Positions 12,101-26,343 of a stretch of 64,000 nt of DNA are shown here, in pieces; position 1 is the stretch's first letter, and every line of letters begins with the position of its first letter. Under the pieces are notes generated by a model, which worked only from the letters and a program-made list of their open reading frames with translations, had not been told where the DNA came from and did not search any database. Source of the DNA: Erpobdella octoculata (taxonomy: Eukaryota > Annelida > Clitellata > Hirudinida > Erpobdellidae); assembly GCA_963978895.1 (NCBI GenBank), contig OZ022245.1, positions 28,746,043-28,810,042 on the forward strand, given 5' to 3'. Made by a program: the position numbers and the translations under genes.

Positions 12101-13516
12101 CGAAGCCGAGAGAGGACGACGACCTGAAGCGAAAACTTTGGCTTAAAATAACTCGTCACATGATCAAACAAAATGGTGACGTTGTCAAGGCGATGGAGTT
12201 CATAAAGGGATGCGACAGAGTTTCGATACAAGATATTTTGCCGTATTTTCCAGATTTCACAACTATCGATCATTTCAAGGTGGCTTGTAGTTTTATTCAT
12301 TTTTTTCTTGTTTTTTATTATTTATCACGCTGGTACTACCAGTGATAACCCATTAAAAATGGTGGAAATTAATTGGTGACAATTGCAGTGCCAAGCTAAT
12401 TTCTAACGTACATACTTACATCTTAAATTATAATGCATGTTGATTATAAAATGAGATGATATTCAGGAGGCCATATGTTCCTCGCTGAAGAAATACAACG
12501 ATGAGATTGAAAGCCTCAAAAAAGAAATGGTAAAATCAAATGAAGATGTTCTAGAGATAAAAGAACAAATTGAATCTTTCAAAAACAGGTAAGAGAATAA
12601 TAATAGTATCTTTTAGTGACTTTATTTTAATGCACCAAACTACTTCTAAGTTCTTTATTTTTATAAACAGGTGTGTGAAAATAGAAAAAGATGATAAGTG
12701 TATTTGTTGCCAGCTTCCTCTCATGATGAGACCATTCTATGTATTTCCGTGCAAACACAACTTCCATCTTGAATGTCTCCTACAAGAGGTTACTAAAAAT
12801 TTATTTCGTTCAAAACATTTAAAAAAGATACTTCAACCATAACAAGTACATTTTAATTCTGCACAAGTTTGAGAATTTTTTATTTACTTTGTACGAATTA
12901 AACATTCAAACAGACATGGCCGCACGTAACCAAGGAAAGGAGGCATGACATCGAGGCGCTACACAGTGAAGCGTCATCATCGTCATCTTCTTTCAGTACC
13001 AGAGCAAAGTATAAGAAGAAATTAGATGAACAAATAGCATTTGATTGCATCTACTGTGGAGATGTTATGATAGAGTTAGTATTCAGAACATGTGCTATTT
13101 TGTGTGTGTACACTTTGATGTGATGACATCTGCAGTGGCGAAGAGTGGGTTTCAGCTGTGCGAGAATTTCACAAAAAAGTTGATGACTTGGTGGTAGAAT
13201 TTTCCTTCCCAAAAATTTTATAATCGTGGAGTAGAATTTTGTTCTAAATAAGTTTCTAATTGGGGGTAGAATTTTTCTCTAAAAAAAAGTTGATGGCAAG
13301 GGAGGTAAAATCTACTAAACTCTTATTTATTTCTCAAAATTTGCTGCCCCCCAAAAACCTATTTTGCACCCCCCTACACCACGCCACTGAATATCCATTA
13401 CTATTATTATAATAATATAATTGACAGTAATAAAGTGCTATTATTTTTGCAGAAGTGTTGTGCAGCCATTTATAGAAGAAGAAAGATTTCAATCTGCCCT
13501 CGCAAGTTGGCTTTAA
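6101..13516 (+). CDS. VPS18: VPS18, core subunit of the HOPS/CORVET tethering complexes
   Basis: Core class C Vps protein that tethers late endosomes and lysosomes before SNARE fusion. Exons: 6101-6157, 6278-6351, 7027-7136, 7213-7361, 7501-7585, 7689-7768, 7850-7965, 8536-8615, 8700-8880, 9199-9343, 9481-9584, 9690-9750, 9839-9903, 10050-10185, 10499-10642, 10884-10977, 11095-11168, 11252-11407, 11615-11758, 11868-11999, 12070-12279, 12467-12588, 12671-12788, 12914-13074, 13453-13516. They sum to 2862 nt, or 953 aa against 973 in human. Order: Pep3/Vps18 propeller (entry motif VPIFQKRRIDF near residue 30), clathrin-type helical repeats, a coiled coil near 800-840, then a C-terminal RING-H2 with CICC (~850), CKHNFHLECL (~868) and CIYC (~930). 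The protein ends in -SWL as in animal orthologues. Intron 6 has a GC donor (CAG/GCAAGT) at 7769. Frame continuity at every join makes this model strong. Confidence 0.95.
6671..6960. mobile_element. Solo LTR with 5-bp target-site duplication, in VPS18 intron 2
   Basis: A 290-bp block begins TGTC and ends GACA, the TG...CA inverted ends of retrotransposon LTRs. It is flanked by the exact direct repeat ACAAC at 6666-6670 and 6961-6965. Inside are a TATA-like tract near 6796-6806 and a more GC-rich composition than the surrounding intron. No internal retrotransposon sequence or second LTR is present, so this is a solo LTR left by recombination between the two LTRs. The family cannot be named from the LTR alone; 5-bp duplications fit Ty3/gypsy or Bel/Pao types. 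Confidence 0.8.
7985..8275. repeat. Minisatellite, 22-bp unit, ~13 near-identical copies, VPS18 intron 7
   Basis: The unit AGTAAATTTGAATATTATAA plus two bases repeats head to tail about 13 times with almost no variation, and the last copy decays into surrounding intron. The array makes up about half of the 570-bp intron between exons 7850-7965 and 8536-8615. Such homogeneity implies recent expansion or ongoing homogenisation. Confidence 0.9.
10667..10785. repeat. Short tandem repeat, (GATGATGATGATTGTAGT)n decaying to GAT triplets
   Basis: A 15-bp unit with GATGATGATGATTGT is repeated four times and grades into GATGAT/AATGAT triplets. It begins ~25 bp after the 3' end of the VPS18 exon 10499-10642. 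The long Asp- or Met-rich frames that read through it are artefacts of the repeat. Confidence 0.85.
13133..13389. mobile_element. Possible hAT-type miniature inverted-repeat element in last VPS18 intron
   Basis: The block opens with CAGTGGCG and closes with CGCCACTG, an 8-bp perfect terminal inverted repeat of the CAGTGGCG class seen in many hAT elements. Inside are G-rich and C-rich tracts near the two ends. I could not find an 8-bp target duplication at the borders, which weakens the call. Similar G-rich fragments occur near 36190, 43820, 52890, 54190 and 61700. Confidence 0.45.
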
Positions 13517-13619
13517 ATCAATCAAGTTCAGATTATATTTGATAGCAGAGAGAGAGACTAATTAATTCAAGCTTGTAACAACTGCCATTTAATTTTTGTA
13601 AAAATTATTACCTGTTTAC

Positions 13620-13625
13620 AATAAA
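13620..13625 (+). other. VPS18 polyadenylation signal
   Basis: A canonical AATAAA lies 104 bp after the VPS18 stop codon, at a plausible distance for its 3' end. Confidence 0.6.
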
Positions 13626-14545
13626 TTTGTATTTCTAAAACTTGTTGTGCATTATAAACAATTCGGAATTCAATTGGTACATCGTTGCAAACATTTCAGC
13701 AGAATTACATTTTGACAAACTATCAACCAGATCGACACACGCAGTTAGAAAAATAACTGGAGATATTATTAACACGAAAAGAAACCATTAACAACAAACT
13801 ACAAAAATATATAATTCTCAGTCTAAAAAATAGTACAATTCAACAACAACAATTTCGAGACAGATAGATAGATTGAAGACAGTAACGTTAACAAATAACA
13901 ACAAGGAGACACACCGAACTTTTAGGAATGACCCAATGATTGGAATTTTAAAAGTATAAAAACCAACAGATTTGATTTAAAGTAAGCTGCAAATATAAAA
14001 AAGTGAAACATTTTACCTGATTAGTATCATGTCTGGCTTAAAAGATATTTGAAAAATCAATGTTTAAAGCCAAAAAAAAGAACATCATCTGGAATGACAA
14101 CAGTGTGGAACTTAACATGATAGCAGTATAAATAGATCAGTGATTTGAAATTTCCAACATGAAAAATTTCTACATTTGCATATTATTGTTCTCCTGACTT
14201 CAGTAATCATGTGTATGTATGAATATAAAGGAAAAACAACTTCTATTGAGATGGAAAAAGCCATTATATTCCCTAAAGGCACAGTGAACAGAGTAAGTGA
14301 ATTAAAGAACATCTAACTATAATAAATATTGGTTGATTCGTAATTGGGTCCCCGACACATAGAAAGAGTAGATAACAGACAAATACACTATAATTCTAAA
14401 AATAGTTTCATGTACTTTCATTCAGGAATACTATCTCTTTCGATACAAGCCACATGCAAACGTACAGAAAATTTTCAAATAATGGAGCTCTATGCTAATA
14501 AGTGAACACGCTGGCCAAAGCTTTGGCCAATGACTGGTAATGGCT
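13626..14545. other. Convergent intergenic stretch between VPS18 and coronin
   Basis: Both genes end towards this 0.9-kb stretch, so it should hold the coronin 3' UTR on the minus strand. It is AT-rich. Open frames are short, with no recognisable product, and no repeat stands out. Confidence 0.5.
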
Positions 14546-18244
<3,699 letters not shown>

Positions 18245-19765
18245 ATGAGTCGCTCCGCTATTTTTCGTTCTTTTGCCAACTGTGCTTTCAGACAGCAGAT
18301 CAGGTCTTTAAATTTCTCATTTCTTGTTTTATTGTATTTTTATTTTTTGCAGTATATTTAGTTGTCAGTGCTGTTGCTTGAGAATTAATTTTATTTGTCC
18401 GTCTGCCAAAAAGTTTAGGTTTTGCATTTTGTATGTAAGCTTTTTTACTCTTATATTATATAAATGTGCTGAGTAAAGCTGAAGAAATTATAATAATGTT
18501 TTTATCATAATATGAATTTTTGCATACATTTTTGTGCAGGAATACAAAAATTTATACAAGAACTGGAGATAAAGGTTACAATCCATGTATAGTAGTCACA
18601 TTATAGTATTTTAAAAAAGGTACTACTACATTAAAAAAAAACAATTTTAGGAACATCAGCTACTTACACTGGTGAAAGAAGAAGAAAAGATGATCAGTTA
18701 TTTCAAGCACTTGGGGCCACAGATGAATTGAGTTCTCACATCGGGTACTTTATTTTGTGTTTTCTCAAAAATAATTTTATGTTTATTTTTTTAAGTCATA
18801 GGAAGTTGTTTGTTATTGAAATGATGTGTTTATTTCAGGGTTGCAAAAGAATATTGCTATGACAAGTGTAAAGACTTGACAGAAAGATTGAAAATTGTTG
18901 GTTTTTTATATCTCTTATTCTTTTTATTTATTCATCTTAATTTTAGACTAATTAATTATTATTAGTTTACATTTTTTATTTATTGAAAATAATTAAATGT
19001 ATTGTAGGTTCAGTGTGCCTTGCAAGATTTAGGATCTTCTATTGCAACACCCAAGTCTTCTGCCAGGGACAGACACATTCGTAGGTTTTTAAATACTTCA
19101 TATTTTTTATAGATGTTACTCAAATTAAATTATTGTAACATTATAAATAGAGAAAACAGAATTTAATAAAGACCTTGTGGAGAACCTTGAAAAATGGATT
19201 GATGAGTACATGGCCATTGTTCCTCCGTTGAAAAGATTTATACTTCCTGTATGAATTATTTGTTTTACCTTTGACTTATTTAGCATCTTTATTTGGCTTT
19301 TAAATTAAGTTAACAGTTATTAAACTATTCTTTGTACAGTCTGGAGGCCTGGCTAGTACTCATCTTCACGTGGCCAGAGCCGTTTGTAGGAGGGCCGAAA
19401 GAGAGTAAGTCTGTTTTATCTTTATTATATAAGAAATTAAATACTGATTTTAAAACATTTTTGTCAAGACAGTATTTTGGTTAACAACTTTTGCTATGTA
19501 GGATCGTGCCTCTTGTATTGGATGGAGAGATTGAAATTGAACCGGCCATCTATGTCAACAGGTTGAATCATTTTTGTTGACTTTCATATTTGCCTTGCTA
19601 ATAAACTTCGTTCTTCCGACTAGATTGAGCGACTTTCTCTTTGCTGCAGCCCGTTACTGTGCCTACAAAGATGGTAAAATGGAAGAAATCTATAGAAGGG
19701 CTTCAGGAGAAAAGGCAAAATCTCATCCATCCAAGAACGATGGCCAACCAGGTGAAATTGATTAA
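18245..19765 (+). CDS. MMAB: MMAB, mitochondrial ATP:cob(I)alamin adenosyltransferase
   Basis: Transfers the adenosyl group of ATP to cob(I)alamin, making adenosylcobalamin for methylmalonyl-CoA mutase in mitochondria. Nine exons: 18245-18303, 18540-18574, 18651-18744, 18839-18896, 19008-19080, 19151-19248, 19340-19404, 19502-19561, 19624-19765. They sum to 684 nt, giving 227 aa. The first 20 residues ([20 protein letters not shown]) are rich in Arg and Ser with no acidic residue, as in a mitochondrial targeting peptide. The PduO-type fold follows with [20 protein letters not shown], which forms the ATP site, then [32 protein letters not shown] and [14 protein letters not shown]. All hallmark segments are intact, so the enzyme should be active. 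This implies B12-dependent propionate metabolism in the animal. Confidence 0.95.
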
Positions 19766-19915
19766 CAACAAAGATACAGATGATCACGTGACTGGAGATA
19801 TTGGTCGCTACTGGTTACGCTGATCCGATAATCAAATTTTCTCAATCAGTTGATATTGATGAGTGCCTTTATGATGCAGTGATATTTTTTAAAATGATTT
19901 ATTTTTAAAAAGCAT

Positions 19916-19921
19916 AATAAA
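19916..19921 (+). other. MMAB polyadenylation signal
   Basis: AATAAA, 151 bp after the stop codon. Confidence 0.5.
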
Positions 19922-20682
19922 CTTTAAAAAAATAATGTTGCATAATCAAACGAATATTTCATATCAATAAAAAATCTGATAGGGAAAAATGAATAAACGA
20001 CGTAAAATAAATAATCGATAAAATTTCAAGATTAAACAGAACGTGTAACAATCGTAATTATTTATTAAATAGTTATGGCAACAGAGCAGCTGAATAATTC
20101 ATAAGAAAAAGAATTCAAGAAATGAAACAAATAAAAATTAAAATATTACACTGTTTCAGACATGAGGGAAAAACTGTCTTATATAAAATACAAATAAAGT
20201 AATAGATTCACTTGTGATCCCATGGACACAAAAACATTGAGCAATGTCAATCAACAACATTGTGATCCCATGGAGACAACAATATTGAGCAATGTTAAAT
20301 AACAAAATAAAGAATGTAACTTATGTAAAAAAGAAGTTCAATACTGCGAATGATTAGACAATGGAGACAAGAAGAATCCAGTCAAAAAAAAGACCATGAA
20401 AATTTCAGTCGTGGATTAATTAGAGAATGAATCAGATTTTTTATAAATCGGTTTTAAATTGACTGAATAAATGTTTTACTTAAAAAAATGTGAACGAGTT
20501 CGACGCGATAATTCTTGAGTTGGATGACTGACTAAGCAGTTAGATTTCACATATAATCTCATGAAATTGTATTTCCCAGCAAAACAAGCCTTGTTTATAC
20601 TAATTTAAATTAAATCAATACAATAAATCGAAAACGAAAAGCCTGGAGACTTGAGCTGTAGACTAAAAGTGAACTTTAATAT
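19922..20682. other. Convergent intergenic stretch between MMAB and EFHD2
   Basis: Holds the 3' UTR regions of both genes. A 48-bp tandem duplication lies at 20212-20307, with two copies sharing TTGTGATCCCATGGA and ATTGAGCAATGT. Nothing else was recognised. Confidence 0.6.
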
Positions 20683-21827
20683 TTAATGCGACTGGAAGAC
20701 AGTTGCTTTTTCCTTGAATGCGGCTTTCCTCTGTTTTTTCTCTTCTTCCTGCTTTCGTTTTTCTTCCATTTCTTCTTTGATCTCTCGTTCAAATTTATTT
20801 TCTGTGGTTATCTCACTGATCTGAAGTGATGGGTTTTGAAGAGTTGATAAATTGTAAACAAAACAAATTGAAGTTTTAAATAATAATTAGTAGAAACGTT
20901 TCTTGTAAACAATATAAAAAACAATCACACGAGCTTCTTACTTTTGCTTCAAAAAAATTCTTGGCTCCTTTTACACCCTCTTTGTCAACGTCAATCTCAT
21001 GGACATGTCTTCACAACAAATAAGAAAAAAATTACACAGCTTTATATTTAAATTGAATAGAAATAAATTTCCATACAATTAATGAAAAGAGAATAAGTAC
21101 AAATTTTCAAAGAACTTAAAATTGTCTGCAAACTTGAAAATTTCTGCTAGTCCTTCACTCTGTAGTTCCCCACAGGATGCTTTCCGGAAGATGAGTAAAA
21201 ACTGAGAATTAAATTACTGGGTTTCATTTTGTTATAATAAAGCTTTATTAAAAGACATTTTTTTAATAAATGTGAGTGAGCGACCAACACAGATAAACAA
21301 GCGCTAAATATATTAAACAAGTTTTAAGGAAATAAATTAACTATTTATAGGAATGAAAAATTACTTCTCTGAAACTGATCTTGCCATCAAAATCTTCATC
21401 AACTTCTTGAATCATTTCCTTTAACCCAAGATGTGTTTGAGGAACTCCAAGTTTTTCCATCATATATTTCAACTCTTGTAAATCAATGAATTTGTCCTTT
21501 CCTGTGTCATATCTGACATTCAAAGCAAAAAAGAAAAATCCACTCAAATATAATCATGTACTTTATAAAACTCCAGGCCATATGAAACATCAAATTTGTG
21601 ATATAATGTAGATTTCTCAACAATAAACAGCCATCCAAACTAACTCACTGGTTAAACATTTTCTGATAGTTTTGAATCTGCTTTCGACTGAACTCTTTGA
21701 ACTCCGTAAATGGGTTGAAAACTTTTAGTGAGTGTTGTTCAACAGGGGCTAGTTCACCTCCCTGTTCTGCTGTTTCAATTCTCTCGGTTCTTTTTTGAAG
21801 TTTAGACGATAATTCATCTGTAGCCAT
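20683..21827 (-). CDS. EFHD2: Swiprosin/EFHD2-like EF-hand protein
   Basis: Calcium-binding adaptor that binds actin and modulates cell-cortex and immune-receptor signalling in vertebrates. Five exons: 21649-21827, 21365-21512, 21101-21201, 20942-21008, 20683-20820, together 633 nt, 210 aa. The start MATDELSSKLQKR matches the vertebrate MATDEL- start. Then come the family hallmark VFNPFTEFKEFSRKQI, a first EF loop DTGKDKFIDLQE and a second loop DEDFDGKISFRE. Both loops have acidic or oxygen ligands at positions 1, 3, 5, 9 and 12, except Gly at position 3 of the first. GVKGAKNFFEAK and a charged C-terminal coiled coil ending near KQRKAAFKEKA close the protein. The vertebrate proline- and alanine-rich N-terminal insert is missing. 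EFHD1 and EFHD2 split in vertebrates, so either name could apply. Confidence 0.93.
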
Positions 21828-22630
21828 TTTTACTGCAGTTGCAAATTTCCTGTTTTTTTTTTTAATTAGAGACGATTAATTAGAATTAAAGTCATTGTAT
21901 GACAAAAAGAGTTGTCTACTTAAGAATATTCACCAGATTTTAAATGAAAAATAAACTTTACTAATAATGATGTGATCCTGACATAGGACCAACAAGGTTT
22001 TAGTGTTTAATCCAAGTTTTACTTTTTAGATTTATTAATTTATTGGAAGGCTGTTTACTTTAAAAATTTAACAAATCTGTGAAAAAACAGAATGCAAGCC
22101 TGAGCATGCTAGCTTAGCTGTAAATTATCAACGTATGTTTGCATTGAGAAGCGGATGCGAGCACAATTATTAATAATTAATCACACGAGCAGGATGTAGT
22201 TCATGTAACGCGTAAACACTGCAGATCCCGTCATGCAAAACAAAATATAAAAAATCCGTTAAGAAAGTAAAAGTTCTTACTGCTAAGATAAGAATAATAC
22301 AATTTAAAGTACGTTATAGATACAATAGCCGGAGGAGCACACTTTAAAAAAAGCCCAGGGAAAAAATATTGCTGAGAAAGTGAACTTTAGTTTTGAGAGT
22401 ACATTAAATCTAAATCACGATGAATACTTTGTACAAAAACCGAAAATCTTATTTGTATAAGTAAAACTTTTATTGTCGGTAAATAATCAATTGTTTTTTT
22501 TATATTCTTACTTATTTGTAACTACTAATTTCTGACCTTGGTCTTGGCCTTTATATTATTGTGCAACCATAACTAAGATTTTTCTTTAATATTTTCACGA
22601 AAAACTAATGTAACAACAATTTTTAGTTTG
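21828..22630. other. AT-rich region upstream of EFHD2
   Basis: Should include the EFHD2 promoter and 5' UTR on the minus strand. A CG-containing patch (ACGCGTAAACACTG) lies near 22208. No gene or repeat was recognised. Confidence 0.4.
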
Positions 22631-24142
22631 TTAACCCGTTTTAGACCATCGTACGTTTTACGAACACACTTATTTTTGGCGTTGCATAAAATTAAGCTGA
22701 AATTTTTTTTCTGTTAAAAATTTTTTTTTATGTTAAGAAAGCTTCAATACACTGTATAAAATTTTTTAAATAATTTTTTTATTCGTATTAAGTAGTTTAA
22801 TCTGGGTTAGAATATGAGCATTTTCAAGGTTTTCGACCGATATTACTTTAAAAATTTATTATGCTAATTTCATGAGAGTTATCATAACAAAAGTTTGAAA
22901 TATCGAAAGAGAATGTACTCAAAAGTAAACAGCAACGTTAATTAAATTTTATTGTGTTTACACTAACCCACAATCTGAACATGTATGAGTCATGCTCGTT
23001 CTACGATCGTTGGGCGTATAGAGTACTTTATGTGAACGAGTCGAAACTAGTTTATTCAGCTTATAGTTGTGCAGTGGTTGAATTGGTGATAGTGTTTTTT
23101 GCAAATTTCATTCTTCGAATGAAATGTTTGTAAAGTTTAAAAATGAAAGGCGTCAAAAAGAATGTTTTTTCACGTTGAAAGAAGCTATGGAACTAATTCT
23201 TGATGATGATGATGATGATGATAGCATTGAGGTTGACATACTTGTCATTCTTCCGCCCGGCGCATCATAACACGTGACTGATGAATAAGCAAATGAAGAA
23301 GAAATGTTATTCTTTGTAATATCCGGGAAGGTAGAAGTTGATTATACTAATGATGGGATGAGATTAGACTGTGTCGGTTCTTTGGGTGAAGAAATGTAGG
23401 TCGCAAATACGGTCAGTTCAATGCCGCGGCAACCAAAACGCCAAAAACGATTGAAATGCACTTGGACCAAAAAGAGTAATTTGAATAGCCACTTTTAGAA
23501 CAGTCTATATATAACGAGTTTGAAACACCACAATGGTGCTCTGCTTGATAAACCCCATATAGGCTGTTTAGGTTGTTTTATACCGATGAAATGAATTCAT
23601 GCACGGTTGAAGAAACAAAACGATAGGGAAGATTCAGCAACTGGCCATGGTCACGATCTGGAAAAGGTGAAAACAGTAGGTCGCTACAAGCTGGAAAATT
23701 GTGGCAAAACACTGTACATGTGGGCCAAGTGCGGCAAACGACTTCATCGGAATTGTTTTGGTGCTTTCCGCACACTCCGGTTCTGAAACGACTATCATGA
23801 ACTGCTTGACTGATTTATTGAATGTTAAATTTTTGGATTTTATTGAACTGTGTTACTGATAAAGTCAGAAATGTGTTTTTAGCTTTTCTGTTTATAGCCT
23901 AAAATTTATATTATAATTGTTTGCGTTGAAAAAAAGAAAGAAATTGACTTTTAAACATTTTGTCGTTTTCAGTAGTCTATACGACCACCGTTCGAAAAAC
24001 GAGCATAGTGAATTTTCAAAGTTTTCTTTCAAATAAAAAATAATTAAAAATAAATCTGTTAAAACATAAGCAAGTAACTTAGAAATAACAAAAAAAAATA
24101 ATAGAAATCTAATTAATAAAGTTTTGGACCTAAACGGGTTAA
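22631..24142 (+). mobile_element. Decayed, internally deleted piggyBac-type DNA transposon
   Basis: The element is bounded by TTAA at both ends (22631-22634 and 24139-24142), followed inward by matching terminal inverted repeats: CCCGTTTTAGACC on the left, and CCCGTTTAGGTCC on the other strand at the right. TTAA duplication is the signature of piggyBac. Two coding relics read on the plus strand. Around 23160-23290 is an acidic piece resembling the piggyBac N-terminus (KEAMELILDDD..., then VDILVILPP and HVTDE), broken by stops. Around 23620-23770 is a Cys-rich piece with ENCGKTLYMWAKCGKRLH, like the C-terminal zinc-binding domain of the transposase. The catalytic DDD core between them is absent, so the copy cannot move itself. 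Confidence 0.75.
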
Positions 24143-24329
24143 CTATTATCTACATGATTCTATTTTACGCTAAAGTTTTTTTTTAATTTAAATCCATCAA
24201 CTCTACGCAACGCTCGCCTCTTAATTACTAGAATTTTTCCTTTAGTCTATTGGTTTTTTTAAACACAAATTAATTTTTTAAATGTATTTATTAATATTTG
24301 AAAAATGATTTTACTTATCTATCATATCT

Positions 24330-25765
24330 CGTTATCTAGCTCTAACCCTAACCCTAACCCTAGCACTAACCGTAGCCCTAGCTATGTGCCTAAACGACAT
24401 AGCTCAAATAGAGATTTGTTTTTTTAACCATATTTCTACTATAACTGTTACTTTTTTTAAAAAGGTCTACACAAAACTTTTTTATGCTAAGATTTTTTTT
24501 CATTTAAAGCAAACTGTACGATCGCAACCTTATAGCTATTTATCTCACTATTTACTAAAACATTTTTTGCTTACTGGTTTTTTAAATACAAACTAATTTT
24601 TAAAGTATGTTTTTGATGCTAACCCTAAACCTAGCCCTAGACCTAATCCTAACCCTAACCCTAACCCTAGCCCTAGCCCTAACCCTAGCCCTAACCCTAA
24701 CCCTAGCCCTACCACTATCCGTAACCCTAACTTAATTTGGTCTTTGTTTTTAACCATATTTCTACTTTAACAGTTATCTGTTACTTTTTTAACAAAGGTC
24801 TTCACAAAACTATTTTATGCTAGGATTTTCTTTCATTTAAAACAACCTGTACGATCGCAATTTTATAGCTATTTATCTCACTATTTACTGGAAAATGTTT
24901 TTTTGTCTAGTGGTTTTTTTAAATAAAAAATAATTTTTAAAGTATGTTTTTGATGCTAACCCTAACCCTAACTCTAACCCTAACCCTAGCACTAACCGTA
25001 ACCCTAGTTATGCGCCTAAACGACATGTCTCAAATGGGTCTCTGATTTTAACCATATTTCTACTATAACTGTTACTTTTTTAACAAAGGTCTACACAAAA
25101 CTATTTTATGCTAAGATTTTCTTTCATTTAAAGCAACCTGTACTATCTCATTAATCTAGCCCTAACCCTAACCCTAGCACACATCATAACCCTAACTGTG
25201 CACCTAAACAATTAGACCCGAATAGGTTTTCTACTAGCCATATCTCTAACCTAGATTATTATTTTCTTTGCAAAGTCTACATGAATATATTTTACGCTGC
25301 GGTTTTTTTAAAACTTAAAGTTCATTTTGATTGATTGAAAGTACGCTACGTGCTTTAACGCAATCTAACGATCCATTATTTAAAATAATTTCTCTAACTT
25401 CTTTTCCTTTGGTCTATTGGTTTTTTCAACACAAATTAATTATTTAAATGTGTTTATTAAGGTTTAAAAAATAATTTGATTTCTTTATCATATCTCATTA
25501 TCTAGCCCTAACCCTAGCCCTAACCCTAGCTCTAACCGTAACCCTAGCTATGTGCCTACACGACATGACTCAAGTACGTTTTTATTTTTAAAGTCTACTG
25601 GATTTTTAAATACACTTTATTTTTTTTAATATGTTAATTGTTGTTCATAAAATTATATCAATTTGTCTAAGAAATCTAACTAATTTAATGCTAACCCTAA
25701 CCCTAGCCCTAACCCTAACCCTAGCCCTAGCCCTAGCACTAACCATAACCCTAACTTAGTTATGT
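24330..25765. repeat. Composite repeat: interstitial telomere-like (CCCTAA)n blocks separated by a conserved spacer
   Basis: Six blocks of CCCTAA and its variants (CCCTAG, ACCGTA, CACTAA) lie at about 24330-24385, 24619-24735, 24956-25012, 25157-25200, 25501-25555 and 25688-25765. All read CCCTAA on the plus strand, so the G-rich strand is the minus strand. The spacers between them are copies of one another. They share AACCATATTTCTACT, GGTCTACACAAAACT, TTTCATTTAAAGCAA, GTACGATCGCAA, TAGCTATTTATCTCACTATT and TTTTTAAAGTATGTTTTTGATG in the same order. The higher-order unit is about 290-340 bp, with truncations. This looks like a subtelomeric-type satellite, now internal. Confidence 0.85.
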
Positions 25766-26343
25766 CTGAATCATAATCATGCAACGTATCATATTCCTTG
25801 TTGCTTAAACCGTCAGATTCAATAATGATTGTATTTCTTCTGAACTTTTAACCAATTAATGAATATCTTAACTAAATAAATAACCAATAGAAACATTTTA
25901 GGAAAATACCAACCATGACAGTGACTGAAAGTCTGAAACCATTGAAACCAAATCTGTTGCAAAAACATCTTACATTACGTAAGATAAACTATTATATACA
26001 AGCATGAAACCTGTTGAATAGCTTACAATTTTGTTTTTGCATCGATTTAAAAAAACCGCGATTTGTTATTTTTAGCTGACGCTCATTATTTACTCAGCCG
26101 GAGGCAGCCAGCATAAGTTTTCAAAACAGTTTCTTGCAAGCTTTCTGCTTTCTGCTCGTGTTTTCACTTATCATTCCTCGAACGACTGGTCCAAAAATAT
26201 CTTCGAAAAGGCATTTAATTTGCATTCTGGGACTCAATCGTAGTAAATAGATTTCTTATCAATTATTCAGGTCACCTCCGAATCAGGTGTTTCAGTGTTG
26301 CGAATTTACTTAAACTATTAAACCGAATAATTATTAATCACTT
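25766..26343. promoter_or_regulatory. Region upstream of the TESK kinase
   Basis: No repeat or coding sequence was recognised here. It must contain the TESK promoter unless the first exon lies further upstream, past the telomere-like satellite. Confidence 0.35.

Noticed and set aside
22631..24142. Short minus-strand Cys-rich frame at 23578-23775 as a possible gene
   Set aside because: The meaningful reading is on the plus strand, as the relic Cys-rich end of a piggyBac transposase.
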